This document shows, piece after piece, positions 17,078 to 25,177 of a DNA stretch of 50,036 bases. The DNA lies in assembly GCF_018967645.1 (NCBI RefSeq), contig NZ_JAHLZF010000020.1:1-50036 (forward strand), read 5' to 3'. The position numbers and the translations under genes were made by a program. Each line of letters starts with the position of its first letter. Positions within the stretch are counted from its first letter, which is position 1. Below the pieces are notes generated by a model. That model did no database searches and was not told the DNA's origin. It worked only from the letters and a program-made list of their open reading frames with translations. The DNA comes from Allobacillus halotolerans. GTDB lineage: Bacteria; Bacillota; Bacilli; Bacillales; Alkalibacillaceae.

Positions 17078-17320
17078 ATGGCAAGAGTTGCTGTAGAAGA
17101 TACGTTGACGAACGTAAAACAAGCACTACAGAAGGATGGACATGAAGTTGTGTCACTTGAATCAGATCAAGCAAATGACTGTGATTGTTGTTGCATTTCT
17201 GGTCAAGATCAAAATGTCATGGGAATGAGTGATGCAACGACGCAGGCAACTGTAATTAATTGTGATGGTAAAAATGCCAATGAAGTTGTCCAGGAAGTGA
17301 ATGAACTTTTTCGTACTTAA
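17078..17320 (+). CDS. ykuS: YkuS family (UPF0180) protein
   Basis: An 80-residue protein of the UPF0180/YkuS family, function unknown. The opening VAVEDTLTNVKQALQKDGHEV and the closing stretch ATTQATVINCDGKNANEVV match it, and so does the central cysteine-rich CDCCC cluster followed by SGQDQNVMGM. The cysteine cluster suggests metal or redox binding but no role is established. Its ribosome site is buried in a 14-bp hairpin. It is monocistronic with its own terminator. Confidence 0.9.
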   Translation: MARVAVEDTLTNVKQALQKDGHEVVSLESDQANDCDCCCISGQDQNVMGMSDATTQATVINCDGKNANEVVQEVNELFRT

Positions 17321-17360
17321 TGGTTCCATTGTCTATGGACAAATCAATAGACATGTAAAA

Positions 17361-17386
17361 AGCCAGTCAATCCGACTGGCTTTTTT
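17361..17386 (+). terminator. Terminator of ykuS
   Basis: AGCCAGT CAATCCG ACTGGCT followed by T6, preceded by A5. Confidence 0.9.
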
Positions 17387-17432
17387 GATTGCTTAAATGT
17401 TGATAACGATTGATAAGTCATTTACTGACGAA

Positions 17433-18005
17433 TTAATAAAATTCATGTCCAAAGTTATTGCCTTTTCTTGCTTCGACACTCATTGTCATATAAAGATCAA
17501 AAATTCGAAGCATCTCTTTGAGACGGCTTATGACATCTTCATTGATCAATTCATTTGTTTCTGTAAAATGCTCGCTATGCGCATAAACATAATTCGGCGT
17601 TACCAATGAACGAAAGTAACTTAAAATTGGTTTTAATTGATTCTCAATGACCAAGTGATGCTGAAAAGTTCCTCCATTTGCGATAACCGAAACGGGCTTG
17701 TATCGCATCGTTTTCGGCGAAATTAAATCTAACAAGTTTTTAAAAGAGCCTGGGATTGATCCTTGGAAAATCGACGTAGCAATAATATAGCCATCTGCAG
17801 CTTCCATTTTAGCGATGGCTTCTTGTGTATCTTCATTGTATTTTTCTTTTGATCGACCATCCGCAAGCTCGAGTGTTAATTGATCCAATGATAGTTGTTC
17901 CACATCATACGAATAATTTCCTTCATTTAAATAATGTTCAATTTCTTTTAATAGAACTTTTGGTTTCTCACCTGTCACCGTTCCATTGATCAGTATTATA
18001 TTCAA
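17433..18005 (-). CDS. NADPH-dependent FMN reductase family protein
   Basis: A flavodoxin-fold protein of about 190 residues. The first strand IILINGTVTG and the loop TSIFQGSIPGSFKNLLDLIS are the FMN phosphate- and isoalloxazine-contacting segments of the SsuE/YwqN type. The motif KPVSVIANGGTFQHHLVIENQLKP follows. It should reduce flavin or a quinone-like substrate with NADPH; the physiological substrate is unknown. No ATG is available near the start: TTG at 18005 (10 bases after GAGGGG) is preferred, TTG at 18014 is the alternative. Confidence 0.85.
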   Translation of the reverse strand: MNIILINGTVTGEKPKVLLKEIEHYLNEGNYSYDVEQLSLDQLTLELADGRSKEKYNEDTQEAIAKMEAADGYIIATSIFQGSIPGSFKNLLDLISPKTMRYKPVSVIANGGTFQHHLVIENQLKPILSYFRSLVTPNYVYAHSEHFTETNELINEDVISRLKEMLRIFDLYMTMSVEARKGNNFGHEFY

Positions 18006-18014
18006 AAAAACCAA

Positions 18015-18235
18015 ACCCCTCTCTATCTGTACCTTCCATTTATTTTCATTTTTTATTCGTTTTCTATTACACTATCTCTCTTACGTAAACGAATTTTATT
18101 CAAATAGTTAACTCGTTAACTTATAAACTTTGAACGAGTTGGAAATGATAGGATTACGCACATGCAATCCAATCTATACGGAATATCCATTTCTATCTTA
18201 TCAGATTTCAGACTATTATGTTTCATTACATGCTT
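18015..18235. other. Intergenic stretch upstream of the 3D-domain gene
   Basis: About 380 bases separate the flavin reductase start from the 3D-domain gene. Apart from a WalR-like box at 18236 I recognise no ORF or RNA family here. A direct repeat-like TTAACTCGTTAACTT occurs near 18108-18122. Confidence 0.4.
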
Positions 18236-18252
18236 TGTTAAGAGATTGTTTT
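18236..18252 (+). promoter_or_regulatory. Candidate WalR (YycF) box
   Basis: TGTTAA GAGAT TGTTTT fits the WalR direct repeat TGTWAH-N5-TGTWAH with one mismatch. It is 146 bases upstream of a 3D-domain cell wall gene; the Bacillus subtilis homologue yocH is a WalR target. Confidence 0.5.
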
Positions 18253-18397
18253 CATTCTGTGGTTTGATTGAAACTAGTCTGTAGTCATTATTTGATAGAA
18301 TCCTACTTGTGACTAAATAATCAGTGGATGGCATTTGCGTGCAGGGTAGAATCCTTGGCCTTAAAAGCCAACCATTAAAATATTCGGAGGGATTTTC

Positions 18398-19045
18398 ATG
18401 CATCAATCTATTAAAAAAAATATCGGATTGGTCAGTCTCGTTTTAATCTGTTTGACAATGTTAACGGTTGCTGTTGTAACCGGTCAAAGTGACCAAGCAG
18501 ATCAGGAATCCAGTGTACAAGCTGAAACTATCGATAATCAACAGACGGTCGGACAATTAGCAACAGCACAGTTAAGCTTAGATGAAAAAGATAAACTAGC
18601 AATGAATCAAGCAGCAATGAAAGAAGCTGTTAAAGAGCAGCCAACTGCTGTAAAGAAGAAACCCGTACAAGAAGCAGCAAACAAACAGACGGCGCAATCT
18701 AGCCAAGAAAAATCAAAGGGTAAAATTGTACAAGCCAGTCAACAAGAATCGAACAACCAAACACTCTATGTCACTGCAACAGCATACACAGCTTATTGTG
18801 ATGGTTGTAGTGGTGTAACTCGAACAGGAATCGACTTACGTGCGAATCCGAACCAAAAAGTGATTGCGGTTGATCCAAATGTGATCCCACTTGGATCGAA
18901 AGTATGGGTTGAAGGTTATGGAACAGCAATTGCTGGTGACACAGGTTCAGCGATTAAAGGAAAACGTATTGATCTTTTCATCCCTTCTCATGAAGAAGCA
19001 ATGCGGTACGGTGTCCGGGAAGTGAAAATAGAAGTAATCGAATAA
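18398..19045 (+). CDS. Secreted 3D-domain cell wall protein (YocH/MltA-like)
   Basis: A 215-residue exported protein. An N-terminal signal or anchor helix (residues 9-27) is followed by a Gln/Ala/Lys-rich linker to about residue 122 and a C-terminal 3D domain: VTATAYTAYCDGCSG, then IAVDPNVIPLGSKVWVEGYG and AGDTGSAIKGKRIDLF with the three aspartates (D of VDP, GDTG and RIDLF) that name the domain. The fold is that of lytic transglycosylases acting on peptidoglycan. No LysM repeats are present, unlike YocH. GGAGGG precedes the ATG. Confidence 0.92.
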   Translation: MHQSIKKNIGLVSLVLICLTMLTVAVVTGQSDQADQESSVQAETIDNQQTVGQLATAQLSLDEKDKLAMNQAAMKEAVKEQPTAVKKKPVQEAANKQTAQSSQEKSKGKIVQASQQESNNQTLYVTATAYTAYCDGCSGVTRTGIDLRANPNQKVIAVDPNVIPLGSKVWVEGYGTAIAGDTGSAIKGKRIDLFIPSHEEAMRYGVREVKIEVIE

Positions 19046-19053
19046 CTTATTCC

Positions 19054-19086
19054 GAGCCAATTGTTCACTACAATTGGCTTCTTTCT
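19054..19086 (+). terminator. Terminator of the 3D-domain gene
   Basis: GCCAATTGT TCACT ACAATTGGC followed by a T-rich tail. Confidence 0.85.
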
Positions 19087-19167
19087 TGTTTCAATCACCC
19101 TCCTCAAGGGAAAGGGATAAAAAATTGCCTTACTCAAAAACCTGAACGGCAATAAGGAGGCATTCGC

Positions 19168-19530
19168 ATGTTTTCTTTTTTAAAAAGTAGAGATGATCAA
19201 ACGATCGCTTTAGGAATAGAAGGTAAAGTCAGTCAAACTGACGCCGAACGACTCAGCCAGTATGTAGAGGAAAATTTTGGTGATGACCAGCCATTTAATG
19301 TCGTCGCATATATGGATGAAGTTGAGAGCACAACCTTTAAAGGGGCTCTGGAAGGAATGAAGTTTGACACAAAGCGATGGGATCAATTTCAACGTCTTGC
19401 GTTCATTAGTGATAAGGATTGGATAGAGGCTGCGACGAATATTGGTTCACTATTGCCAGGTGTTGAAACGAAGCATTTTAATAAAGACGAAGTAGAAGAA
19501 GCATGGGGCTGGATTATGGAGAAGGAATAA
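19168..19530 (+). CDS. SpoIIAA-like / STAS domain protein
   Basis: A 120-residue cytoplasmic protein. The pattern ALGIEGKVSQTDAERLSQYV, FNVVAYMDEVESTTFKGALEGM and RLAFISDKDWIEAATNI matches the SpoIIAA-like (STAS/SEC14-type, PF11964-like) family found in stress-responsive loci. Its biochemical role is not known. AAGGAGG precedes the ATG. It is monocistronic and convergent with the DUF2071 gene through a long hairpin element. Confidence 0.8.
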   Translation: MFSFLKSRDDQTIALGIEGKVSQTDAERLSQYVEENFGDDQPFNVVAYMDEVESTTFKGALEGMKFDTKRWDQFQRLAFISDKDWIEAATNIGSLLPGVETKHFNKDEVEEAWGWIMEKE

Positions 19531-19543
19531 TATAGAACAAACG

Positions 19544-19679
19544 AAGAGACTGGGACAGAAGAAACGTATTGATGCATCAATTGAGAATTTCTTTGGAATT
19601 GGAGCAATTCGCCATGAAATTCTTGACGGTGTGATGCATTTGTCGGGCGGCTCGACACGTTTGTCCCAGTCTCTTTTTT
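19544..19679. repeat. Long imperfect hairpin element (GACTGGGACA type)
   Basis: The ends are AAGAGACTGGGACA and its complement TGTCCCAGTCTCTT, about 110 bases apart, with further internal complementarity (TGATGCATCAATTGAG region against GAAATTCTT...GTGATGCAT region). It ends in T7 and so also works as a terminator between convergent genes. Terminal GACTGGGACA-type inverted repeats are common intergenic elements in Firmicutes. Confidence 0.75.
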
Positions 19680-20419
19680 TAATCGGAAAAACGAAATGGC
19701 CAAAACAACGCTCTTTTTTGGTAAGCGTAAAAGCAATACGGTTCTTCAAGAATCGAACCATCAGGCAATTGGGGCAGCATTCCGTTTCGTCGGATTGATA
19801 CATCCACATCAGCCACTTTCCACGGTCTATGGTGAATTGGCCCTTCGATGAGCCGGTTTCCGAGCGTGGAATACAAAAAGTAGCGGTCTGCTAGCCATTT
19901 CGCCAAACTACCTTTTCCTACTGAAAAAGTCTTTTCTGATGGCTTAAATTGCCCGACAAATAGGCGTTGATAATTCATCATTCTTTTACTTTGATAATAA
20001 TGGATGCCTTCCCTCTCGTTCTTTTCTAGAGACATTTCCGCCAAATAATAAGGTAAGGTCAGAAAGCGTGCCCCCAATACTGCTACAGGGTGTTCCGCTT
20101 CCAGATTGAAAAAATATACACCCGGTTTTCCATTATGAGTGACATATGTTCGGACATTTAATTCTAAGAAAGTATTTATTCCTTTCAGGGACTGTGTCCT
20201 CAAAGTAAAATCGTTGATGCTAAACGGGAGTACCGTAATCCATGCCTTTCCCTCAAATGTATCCAACTGCAATCCCTGCGGAAGCAGCGTCTGAACGGCT
20301 TTAGGATCCACAGGATAATTGATGAATAAGAGATCTTTCCATAACTGACTAGCGATCCACGGACTATCTGGGAAAATCGTTTTGCGATGAGCGGTCTCTT
20401 TTAAAATTTCTTCATACAT
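19679..20419 (-). CDS. DUF2071 (YqjF family) protein
   Basis: A 246-residue cytoplasmic protein of the YqjF/DUF2071 family, function unknown. Typical blocks are WKDLLFINYPVDP, LLPQGLQLDTFEGKAWITVL, LNVRTYVTHNGKPGVYFF and a conserved C-terminal RPWKVADVDV segment. The start at 20419 (MYEEILK) has AAAGGGTGG at good spacing; the in-frame GTG at 20428 lies inside that site. The stop codon overlaps the end of the long hairpin element, which terminates the opposite gene. Confidence 0.88.
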   Translation of the reverse strand: MYEEILKETAHRKTIFPDSPWIASQLWKDLLFINYPVDPKAVQTLLPQGLQLDTFEGKAWITVLPFSINDFTLRTQSLKGINTFLELNVRTYVTHNGKPGVYFFNLEAEHPVAVLGARFLTLPYYLAEMSLEKNEREGIHYYQSKRMMNYQRLFVGQFKPSEKTFSVGKGSLAKWLADRYFLYSTLGNRLIEGPIHHRPWKVADVDVSIRRNGMLPQLPDGSILEEPYCFYAYQKRALFWPFRFSD

Positions 20420-20454
20420 AGAAGCCACCCTTTAGATGAACAAAGATTATGTAC

Positions 20455-20490
20455 AAAAAAGCTGTCCTTTTTGTTAATGGACAGCCTTTT
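20455..20490 (-). terminator. Terminator of the Ohr/OsmC gene
   Basis: On the minus strand GGCTGTCC .. GGACAGC followed by T6. Confidence 0.85.
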
Positions 20491-20500
20491 TGAATTGCAT

Positions 20501-20923
20501 TTAGGATTCATTTGATTTTGCTTCTAATTCAACATCGACGTTTCCTCTTGTCGCTTTGGAATAAGGGCATACTTGATGTGCTTCTTTCATTAACTCTTCT
20601 GCCTCATCTTGAGCGACACCATTAAATTCAGACACTAATTTAACGGCAATCTTAAAACCGCTCTCTCCCTCTTTCAAAAAGCTGACTTCTGCTGTTGTGA
20701 CCGTATCGATTTTTTTATTCTTTTGCTTGGCAACCAAATTCAACGCACCATCATAACAAGAGGAATAAGCAGCCGCGAAAAGTTGTTCAGGGTTCGTACC
20801 TGTTTCATTCGAATTTTCTGTAGGCATGACAATATTTAAGTCAATGACACCATCTTCTGATTTTACGTGACCATCTCTTCCACCTTTTGCTGTTGCTTTT
20901 GTTGTAAACAATTCGTTACTCAT
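20501..20923 (-). CDS. Ohr/OsmC family organic hydroperoxide resistance protein
   Basis: A 140-residue thiol peroxidase. The two catalytic cysteines are seen in AAAYSSCYDGALNL and in HQVCPYSKATRGN, the spacing of the Ohr subfamily. It reduces organic hydroperoxides in the cytoplasm using lipoyl or bacillithiol-type reductants. The start at 20923 (MSNELFTTKATAKGG) follows AAGGAGTG; the 32-codon upstream extension has no such site. No OhrR gene is next to it. It is divergent from a catalase gene, giving a small oxidative stress cluster. Confidence 0.93.
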   Translation of the reverse strand: MSNELFTTKATAKGGRDGHVKSEDGVIDLNIVMPTENSNETGTNPEQLFAAAYSSCYDGALNLVAKQKNKKIDTVTTAEVSFLKEGESGFKIAVKLVSEFNGVAQDEAEELMKEAHQVCPYSKATRGNVDVELEAKSNES

Positions 20924-21050
20924 CGTCAACACTCCTTTTCGGTTGGATTTTTTGGTTTCTATGAACTTTTCCCTTATGTTGTTTACTTTAACCATAAATG
21001 AACAGACTGCGTACTTCAAATGAAATGTCAGAAATCTTCGGCAAAAATCC

Positions 21051-21075
21051 GATTAAATTCTTGTTGGTTGGGAAA
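21051..21075 (+). promoter_or_regulatory. Candidate SigB-like promoter of the catalase gene
   Basis: GATTAA, 13 bases, GGGAAA. The expected start point is about 50 bases before the ATG. It fits the SigB pattern with one -35 mismatch. No PerR box is visible here. Confidence 0.45.
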
Positions 21076-21134
21076 ACATACATATAGCTCTTCTATGTTA
21101 AATAATAGAAGAAATACCTTTCCAGGAGGATTTC

Positions 21135-22733
21135 ATGGCAGACAAATCCGATCGTAGTAAACAGGAGAAGAATAAGGAAAGGCTGACTAACCGACAAGGT
21201 CATCCGGTAACACAAAATCAAAATATCCGAACTGTCGGTAATCGTGGGCCAGGCACATTGGAAAATTATGATTACATCGAAAAGATCAGTCACTTTGACC
21301 GTGAACGGGTTCCCGAGCGTGTCGTACATGGCAGAGGTGCCGGTGCGCATGGCTATTTCGAAGCATATGGAAAAATTGGTGATGAACCTGCATCCAAGTA
21401 CACGAGAGCGAAACTTTTCCAAGAAAAAGGTAAACGAACCCCTGTGTTTGTCCGTTTTTCAACCGTCATCCATGGTACACATTCACCGGAAACATTACGG
21501 GACCCACGCGGCTTTGCAGTGAAATTTTACACAGAAGACGGAAATTGGGACTTAGTTGGAAATAACATAAAAATCTTTTTCGTCCGTGACGCAATGAAAT
21601 TTCCAGATATGATTCATGCATTCAAGCCGGACCCTGTGACAAATATTCAAGACCCTGAACGGTTCTTTGATTTCTGCGCGAGTTCACCGGAAACTTTTCA
21701 CATGGTCACATTCATTCACTCTCCATGGGGGATTCCAGCAAATTACCGTCAAATGCAAGGTTCTGGTGTGAATACTTACAAATTGGTGAATGATGATGGC
21801 AAAGCTGTTTTGGTGAAATTTCATTGGGAGCCAAATCAAGGAATTAAGAATCTGACACAAAAAGAAGCAGAAGAAATTCAAGGACAAAACTTCAACCATG
21901 CGACGCAAGATCTGTACGAAGCCATTGAAGAAGGAAACTATCCAGAATGGGAGCTATATGTTCAAATTATGGAGGACGGAGAGCATCCGGAACTTGATTT
22001 TGATCCGCTAGACGATACAAAACTTTGGCCAGAGGACCAATTTCCATGGCTTCCTGTCGGAAAGTTGGTGCTCGACAAGAATCCTGATGATTATTTTGCG
22101 GAAGTTGAGCAATCTGCATTCGGTACGGGTGTATTGGTTGATGGCATTGATTTCTCTGATGATAAAATGCTGCAAGGGCGTACCTTCTCTTATTCCGATA
22201 CACAACGACACCGTGTTGGAGCAAATTATTTACAATTGCCAATTAACCGTGCAAGGACAGAAGTGAATACCAACCAAGAAGGCGGCAACATGCGTTATGA
22301 GGTCGATCGTGAGCCGAGTAAGAATCCTGCCATAAACTATGAACCATCCATTTTGGGTGGCTATGAAGAAGCTGAACCATATGGCAAGGATCATGAACCA
22401 TATGTCGAAGGAAACTTAACACGCGAGTCCATTGATCGGACAAGTAACACCAAACAAGCTGGTGAGACGTTCAGACAGTTTGAAGAATGGGAAAAAGCAG
22501 AGTTGATTTCCAATCTTGTCAATGATTTATCTGTATGCGATCAACGAATCCAAGATCGTTGGATGGAGCTCGCAGAAGAAGCCGACGAAGAATATGGACT
22601 CCGATTACGTGAAGGTCTTGAAAAAGCGAAGAATGGGATGGATGATTCAAGTAGAGGCCCTATAGGAAACACATCGGCATCTGAAGCTACTGAAAAAGCA
22701 GAGCGAGAAGGACATGAAGCAGATCCTTATTAA
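21135..22733 (+). CDS. Heme catalase, KatX-like
   Basis: A 532-residue small-subunit catalase that breaks down hydrogen peroxide. The distal histidine lies in [15 protein letters not shown], the heme-ligand tyrosine in [13 protein letters not shown], and the NADPH/heme stretch [20 protein letters not shown] is intact. The basic N-terminus ([19 protein letters not shown]) and the acidic C-terminal tail are like KatX of Bacillus, a SigB/SigF-dependent spore catalase, and unlike the second catalase at 43543. The ribosome site is AGGAGG. A terminator follows. Confidence 0.93.
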   Translation: MADKSDRSKQEKNKERLTNRQGHPVTQNQNIRTVGNRGPGTLENYDYIEKISHFDRERVPERVVHGRGAGAHGYFEAYGKIGDEPASKYTRAKLFQEKGKRTPVFVRFSTVIHGTHSPETLRDPRGFAVKFYTEDGNWDLVGNNIKIFFVRDAMKFPDMIHAFKPDPVTNIQDPERFFDFCASSPETFHMVTFIHSPWGIPANYRQMQGSGVNTYKLVNDDGKAVLVKFHWEPNQGIKNLTQKEAEEIQGQNFNHATQDLYEAIEEGNYPEWELYVQIMEDGEHPELDFDPLDDTKLWPEDQFPWLPVGKLVLDKNPDDYFAEVEQSAFGTGVLVDGIDFSDDKMLQGRTFSYSDTQRHRVGANYLQLPINRARTEVNTNQEGGNMRYEVDREPSKNPAINYEPSILGGYEEAEPYGKDHEPYVEGNLTRESIDRTSNTKQAGETFRQFEEWEKAELISNLVNDLSVCDQRIQDRWMELAEEADEEYGLRLREGLEKAKNGMDDSSRGPIGNTSASEATEKAEREGHEADPY

Positions 22734-22740
22734 AATAGCA

Positions 22741-22777
22741 AGATCTCCAGTTTTTTATTGAACTGGAGATCTTTTTT
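22741..22777 (+). terminator. Terminator of the KatX-like gene
   Basis: AGATCTCCAGTT .. AACTGGAGATCT followed by T6. Confidence 0.9.
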
Positions 22778-22979
22778 ATTAATCATCCCGAATTTAACAT
22801 GGTGAAATGCGCGATATACTTGAGCTAGCGACTTCCCCTGCTTTGAACCAACGGACGATATTTATGTATTTAAAGCATTGTCAAACAGCCACCAGCTTCC
22901 TGCACTGCCAAACTATTCTATTAAAGTCTGCCGGAGAGAACTTGGCAGGCCTATTGCATGCTTTGAGAGAGCTTATGAC

Positions 22980-23268
22980 TGTCCAAGGCGCCAAGCTGAC
23001 TGTTCAATAGAGTGATCGTTCAAACTACACGCGTGAATGTTCAAAGCAGGGAGCTGACTGTTCAAAATACGTGCCTGATCGTTCAAACCAATCGACTAAC
23101 CGTTCAAATGACGTGCCTGATCGTTCAAAGCAGGGAGCTGACCGTTCAAAATACGCGCGTGACCGTTCAAAGCAGGGGGCTAACCGTTCAAACCACGCGC
23201 GTGACCGTTCAAATCAATAAGCCAACCGTTCAAACTATGTACGTAATCATTCAAATCAAGACGCTGTC
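22980..23268. repeat. 21-bp tandem array B, 14 units
   Basis: Fourteen units, thirteen of exactly 21 bp and one (unit 2) shortened to 16. The core is TGACCGTTCAAA, the same as in array A at 12266, followed by 8-9 variable bases. Spacers such as GCAGGGAGC recur in units 4, 8 and 10, giving a 42-bp higher-order period. It lies between the convergent KatX-like and csp genes. A plus-strand frame stays open over 91 codons as heptapeptides L-T-V-Q-x-x-x, but there is no ribosome site. The 200 bases before it (22780-22979) hold nothing I recognise. Confidence 0.92.
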
Positions 23269-23301
23269 TCTGAAAAACGGTGAATAAAAGTACAAATAAA
23301 T

Positions 23302-23333
23302 AAAAAAGATGCACGCCCGTAAGCGTACATCTT
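23302..23333 (-). terminator. Terminator of csp
   Basis: On the minus strand AAGATGTACGC TTACG GGCGTGCATCTT followed by T6. Confidence 0.85.
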
Positions 23334-23342
23334 GTATAGTCA

Positions 23343-23540
23343 TTATTGAGCAACAACGTTAGCTGCTTGTGGTCCGCGATCGCCTTCAACGATTTCGAAC
23401 TCTACTGTTTGACCTTCTTCTAAAGTTTTGAAACCTTCAGCTTGGATTGCTGAGAAGTGTACGAATACATCGTCGCCATCTTCGCGCTCGATGAAGCCAA
23501 AACCTTTTTCTGAGTTAAACCATTTTACTGTACCTGTCAT
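23343..23540 (-). CDS. csp: Cold shock protein (CspA family)
   Basis: A 65-residue OB-fold RNA chaperone. RNP1 is KGFGFIE and RNP2 is VFVHFSAI, with [11 protein letters not shown] at the start. It binds single-stranded RNA and DNA and keeps mRNA unfolded. The start at 23540 has AAAGGAGG; the long upstream ORF extension is part of the leader. The promoter is about 140 bases upstream, giving a roughly 100-nt leader, which is usual for cold-inducible csp genes. Confidence 0.97.
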   Translation of the reverse strand: MTGTVKWFNSEKGFGFIEREDGDDVFVHFSAIQAEGFKTLEEGQTVEFEIVEGDRGPQAANVVAQ

Positions 23541-23650
23541 ATGAATGACCTCCTTTAAAATACTACAAAACAATTGGATCTTGTTACTTTGACTTCCTAA
23601 AGAGAGGCCACCCAAGTAAACAATGAATCGAATCATTTCGTACATTTACT

Positions 23651-23679
23651 ACTATAACTCGCCTCCAGTAAAAAAGCAA
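23651..23679 (-). promoter_or_regulatory. SigA-type promoter of csp
   Basis: On the minus strand TTGCTT, 17 bases, TATAGT. The transcript would start near 23643 and carry a leader of about 100 nt. Confidence 0.7.
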
Positions 23680-23800
23680 GTGAAAAGAAATATATTACAT
23701 TTTAATTTCAATTCCTGTTAAAGCTTGTATATTGTTGGAACCGTGTGCTAAAATTCAGGTCGTACCTAATTTAATTCACTCAAAGGAAGGGTTATTTTAT

Positions 23801-24577
23801 ATGAAAAAATTATTTCTCATCAGCGTATTGTTACTTTTATCCATTGTAGCGGTTGCATGCGGTGGTGACGATGGGGATAACGAGAATGGTGAAAACGCCA
23901 ACGAATCCGAAAATGAGAATACTGAACAAACAGAAAATGCTGAAGGCGAAAACAATGAAGGTCAGCAAGAAGTCGAAGAAGTAAAAGCAGATGAATTTCC
24001 TGACGTTGTTGCAAAAGTAAACGGAGAAGAAATCACAAATGAACAACTTGCACTAAACGTAAATGCTATTCAGCAACAGTATCAAATGTATGGCATGAAC
24101 ATTGACGAAAATAAAGAAGGCATTCAACAGACTGCTTTAGATCAGTTAATCAATACAGAAGTCATCGAGCAATCTGCAAAAGAAAACGGTATTGAAGCAT
24201 CTGAAGATGAAGTTAAATCAAATTATGATGAGCTAGTGACTCAACTGAAAGAACAGTATGAAACAGATGATGTTCAAGAAGTTTTTGAAGAAAATGACGT
24301 TACAGAAGAAGAGATCAAAAATGACATTAAAAGAAACATTGTGATCAATAAATTCATGGAAGAAAATATTGAAGATGCCGATGTCACAGAAGAAGAACTA
24401 CAAGAAGCGTATGAAAATTACGAATCACAAGCTAAAGAAATGGAACAAGAAGTACAAGACTTTGAAACAATGAAACCTCAATTAGAACAACAACTACAGT
24501 CACAGAAAGCTCAAGAGCAGCAACAAAAGTACATTGACGAGCTACGTGAAAAACAAGAGATTGAAATATTGATCTAA
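23801..24577 (+). CDS. SurA-N-domain lipoprotein (foldase-like)
   Basis: A 258-residue lipoprotein. The signal peptide ends in the lipobox VAVAC (Cys19 or so), then comes a very acidic Asn/Glu-rich linker to about residue 55. After that the SurA/PrsA N-terminal chaperone domain begins with VVAKVNGEEITNEQLA and continues as DQLINTEVIEQSAKENGIEAS. The parvulin PPIase domain of PrsA is missing, so it is probably a pure chaperone at the outer face of the membrane. The start at 23801 follows GGAAGGG. The acidic linker suits a salt-tolerant organism. Confidence 0.88.
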   Translation: MKKLFLISVLLLLSIVAVACGGDDGDNENGENANESENENTEQTENAEGENNEGQQEVEEVKADEFPDVVAKVNGEEITNEQLALNVNAIQQQYQMYGMNIDENKEGIQQTALDQLINTEVIEQSAKENGIEASEDEVKSNYDELVTQLKEQYETDDVQEVFEENDVTEEEIKNDIKRNIVINKFMEENIEDADVTEEELQEAYENYESQAKEMEQEVQDFETMKPQLEQQLQSQKAQEQQQKYIDELREKQEIEILI

Positions 24578-24585
24578 CGTAATCA

Positions 24586-24618
24586 AAAGCATGGAGTGCC
24601 TCGCACTTCATGCTTTTA
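24586..24618 (+). terminator. Terminator of the SurA-like gene
   Basis: AAAGCATGGAGTGC CTC GCACTTCATGCTTT followed by TATC; a near-perfect 14-bp stem. Confidence 0.85.
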
Positions 24619-24630
24619 TCGTTTACATAT

Positions 24631-24673
24631 AAAAAATCTGCACGCTATTTTGATTAGCAGTGCAGATTTTTTT
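24631..24673. terminator. Second, bidirectional terminator
   Basis: AAAAAATCTGCAC .. GTGCAGATTTTTTT. It mainly serves the minus-strand 82-residue gene that ends at 24679. Confidence 0.8.
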
Positions 24674-24678
24674 ATGGA

Positions 24679-24927
24679 TTATAATTCATTTTCAGCCAAC
24701 ACAAGTTCCATCGGTTCAACAAACCATTCATTCCTTTCCTGGATCATCGGGATATATAAACCTCCCTCGTTGACTAACCGGTCAATTCCTTCGTTGTAAA
24801 TATATTCGTGCTCCACTAAGTGGGCTTGATCATTAAGCTCATTCAACACATCCGGATGGAATACGCCACCTTCATTCATCATCCGATCAATTCCTTCATC
24901 ATACTGATATTGTCTATCCAAAAACAT
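24679..24927 (-). CDS. Hypothetical protein with an internal duplication
   Basis: An 82-residue acidic protein that I do not recognise. It contains two related copies of about 37 residues: YQYDEGIDRMMNEGGVFHP (residues 7-25) and YIYNEGIDRLVNEGGLYIP (42-60), each followed by an Asn/Glu-containing linker. There is no signal peptide or membrane segment. AGGAGGGGG precedes the ATG and a strong terminator follows, so it is very likely expressed as a single gene. The EGIDR(L/M)xNEGG repeat suggests a small binding module. Confidence 0.75.
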   Translation of the reverse strand: MFLDRQYQYDEGIDRMMNEGGVFHPDVLNELNDQAHLVEHEYIYNEGIDRLVNEGGLYIPMIQERNEWFVEPMELVLAENEL

Positions 24928-25103
24928 ATGAACCCCCTCCTATTATTTTGAAGAGTAAAATGTCTTTACAAAGTTTGTCGGATATAGAGCGGAATACCTT
25001 CCCTCTCTAGTTCTATTATATCATGGAACTCCTTAATATTTATCAGCGTTTATTAATATTATGTGAATATTTGCACTTGGAAAACAGTTCCATTTTACGT
25101 TTC

Positions 25104-25117
25104 TTGATTTACATCAA
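25104..25117 (+). promoter_or_regulatory. Crp/Fnr-type palindrome
   Basis: TTGATTTACATCAA is a perfect TTGAT-N4-ATCAA site of the Fnr class, 61 bases upstream of the CopD-like gene. A Crp/Fnr regulator is encoded at 26709. Confidence 0.75.
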
Positions 25118-25177
25118 GGAAATGAGCGTCAAACGTTGATACGATCATATTGAGGGTAGAAATGAGGAGGGTATCCG

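Noticed and set aside
18120-18397. c-di-AMP (ydaO) riboswitch upstream of the 3D-domain gene
   Set aside because: Expected from gene type, but I could not find the conserved ydaO core blocks in order.
23012-23287. Plus-strand ORF of 91 codons with L-T-V-Q heptads over array B
   Set aside because: Same reason; a shortened unit breaks the frame at its front, and there is no ribosome site.
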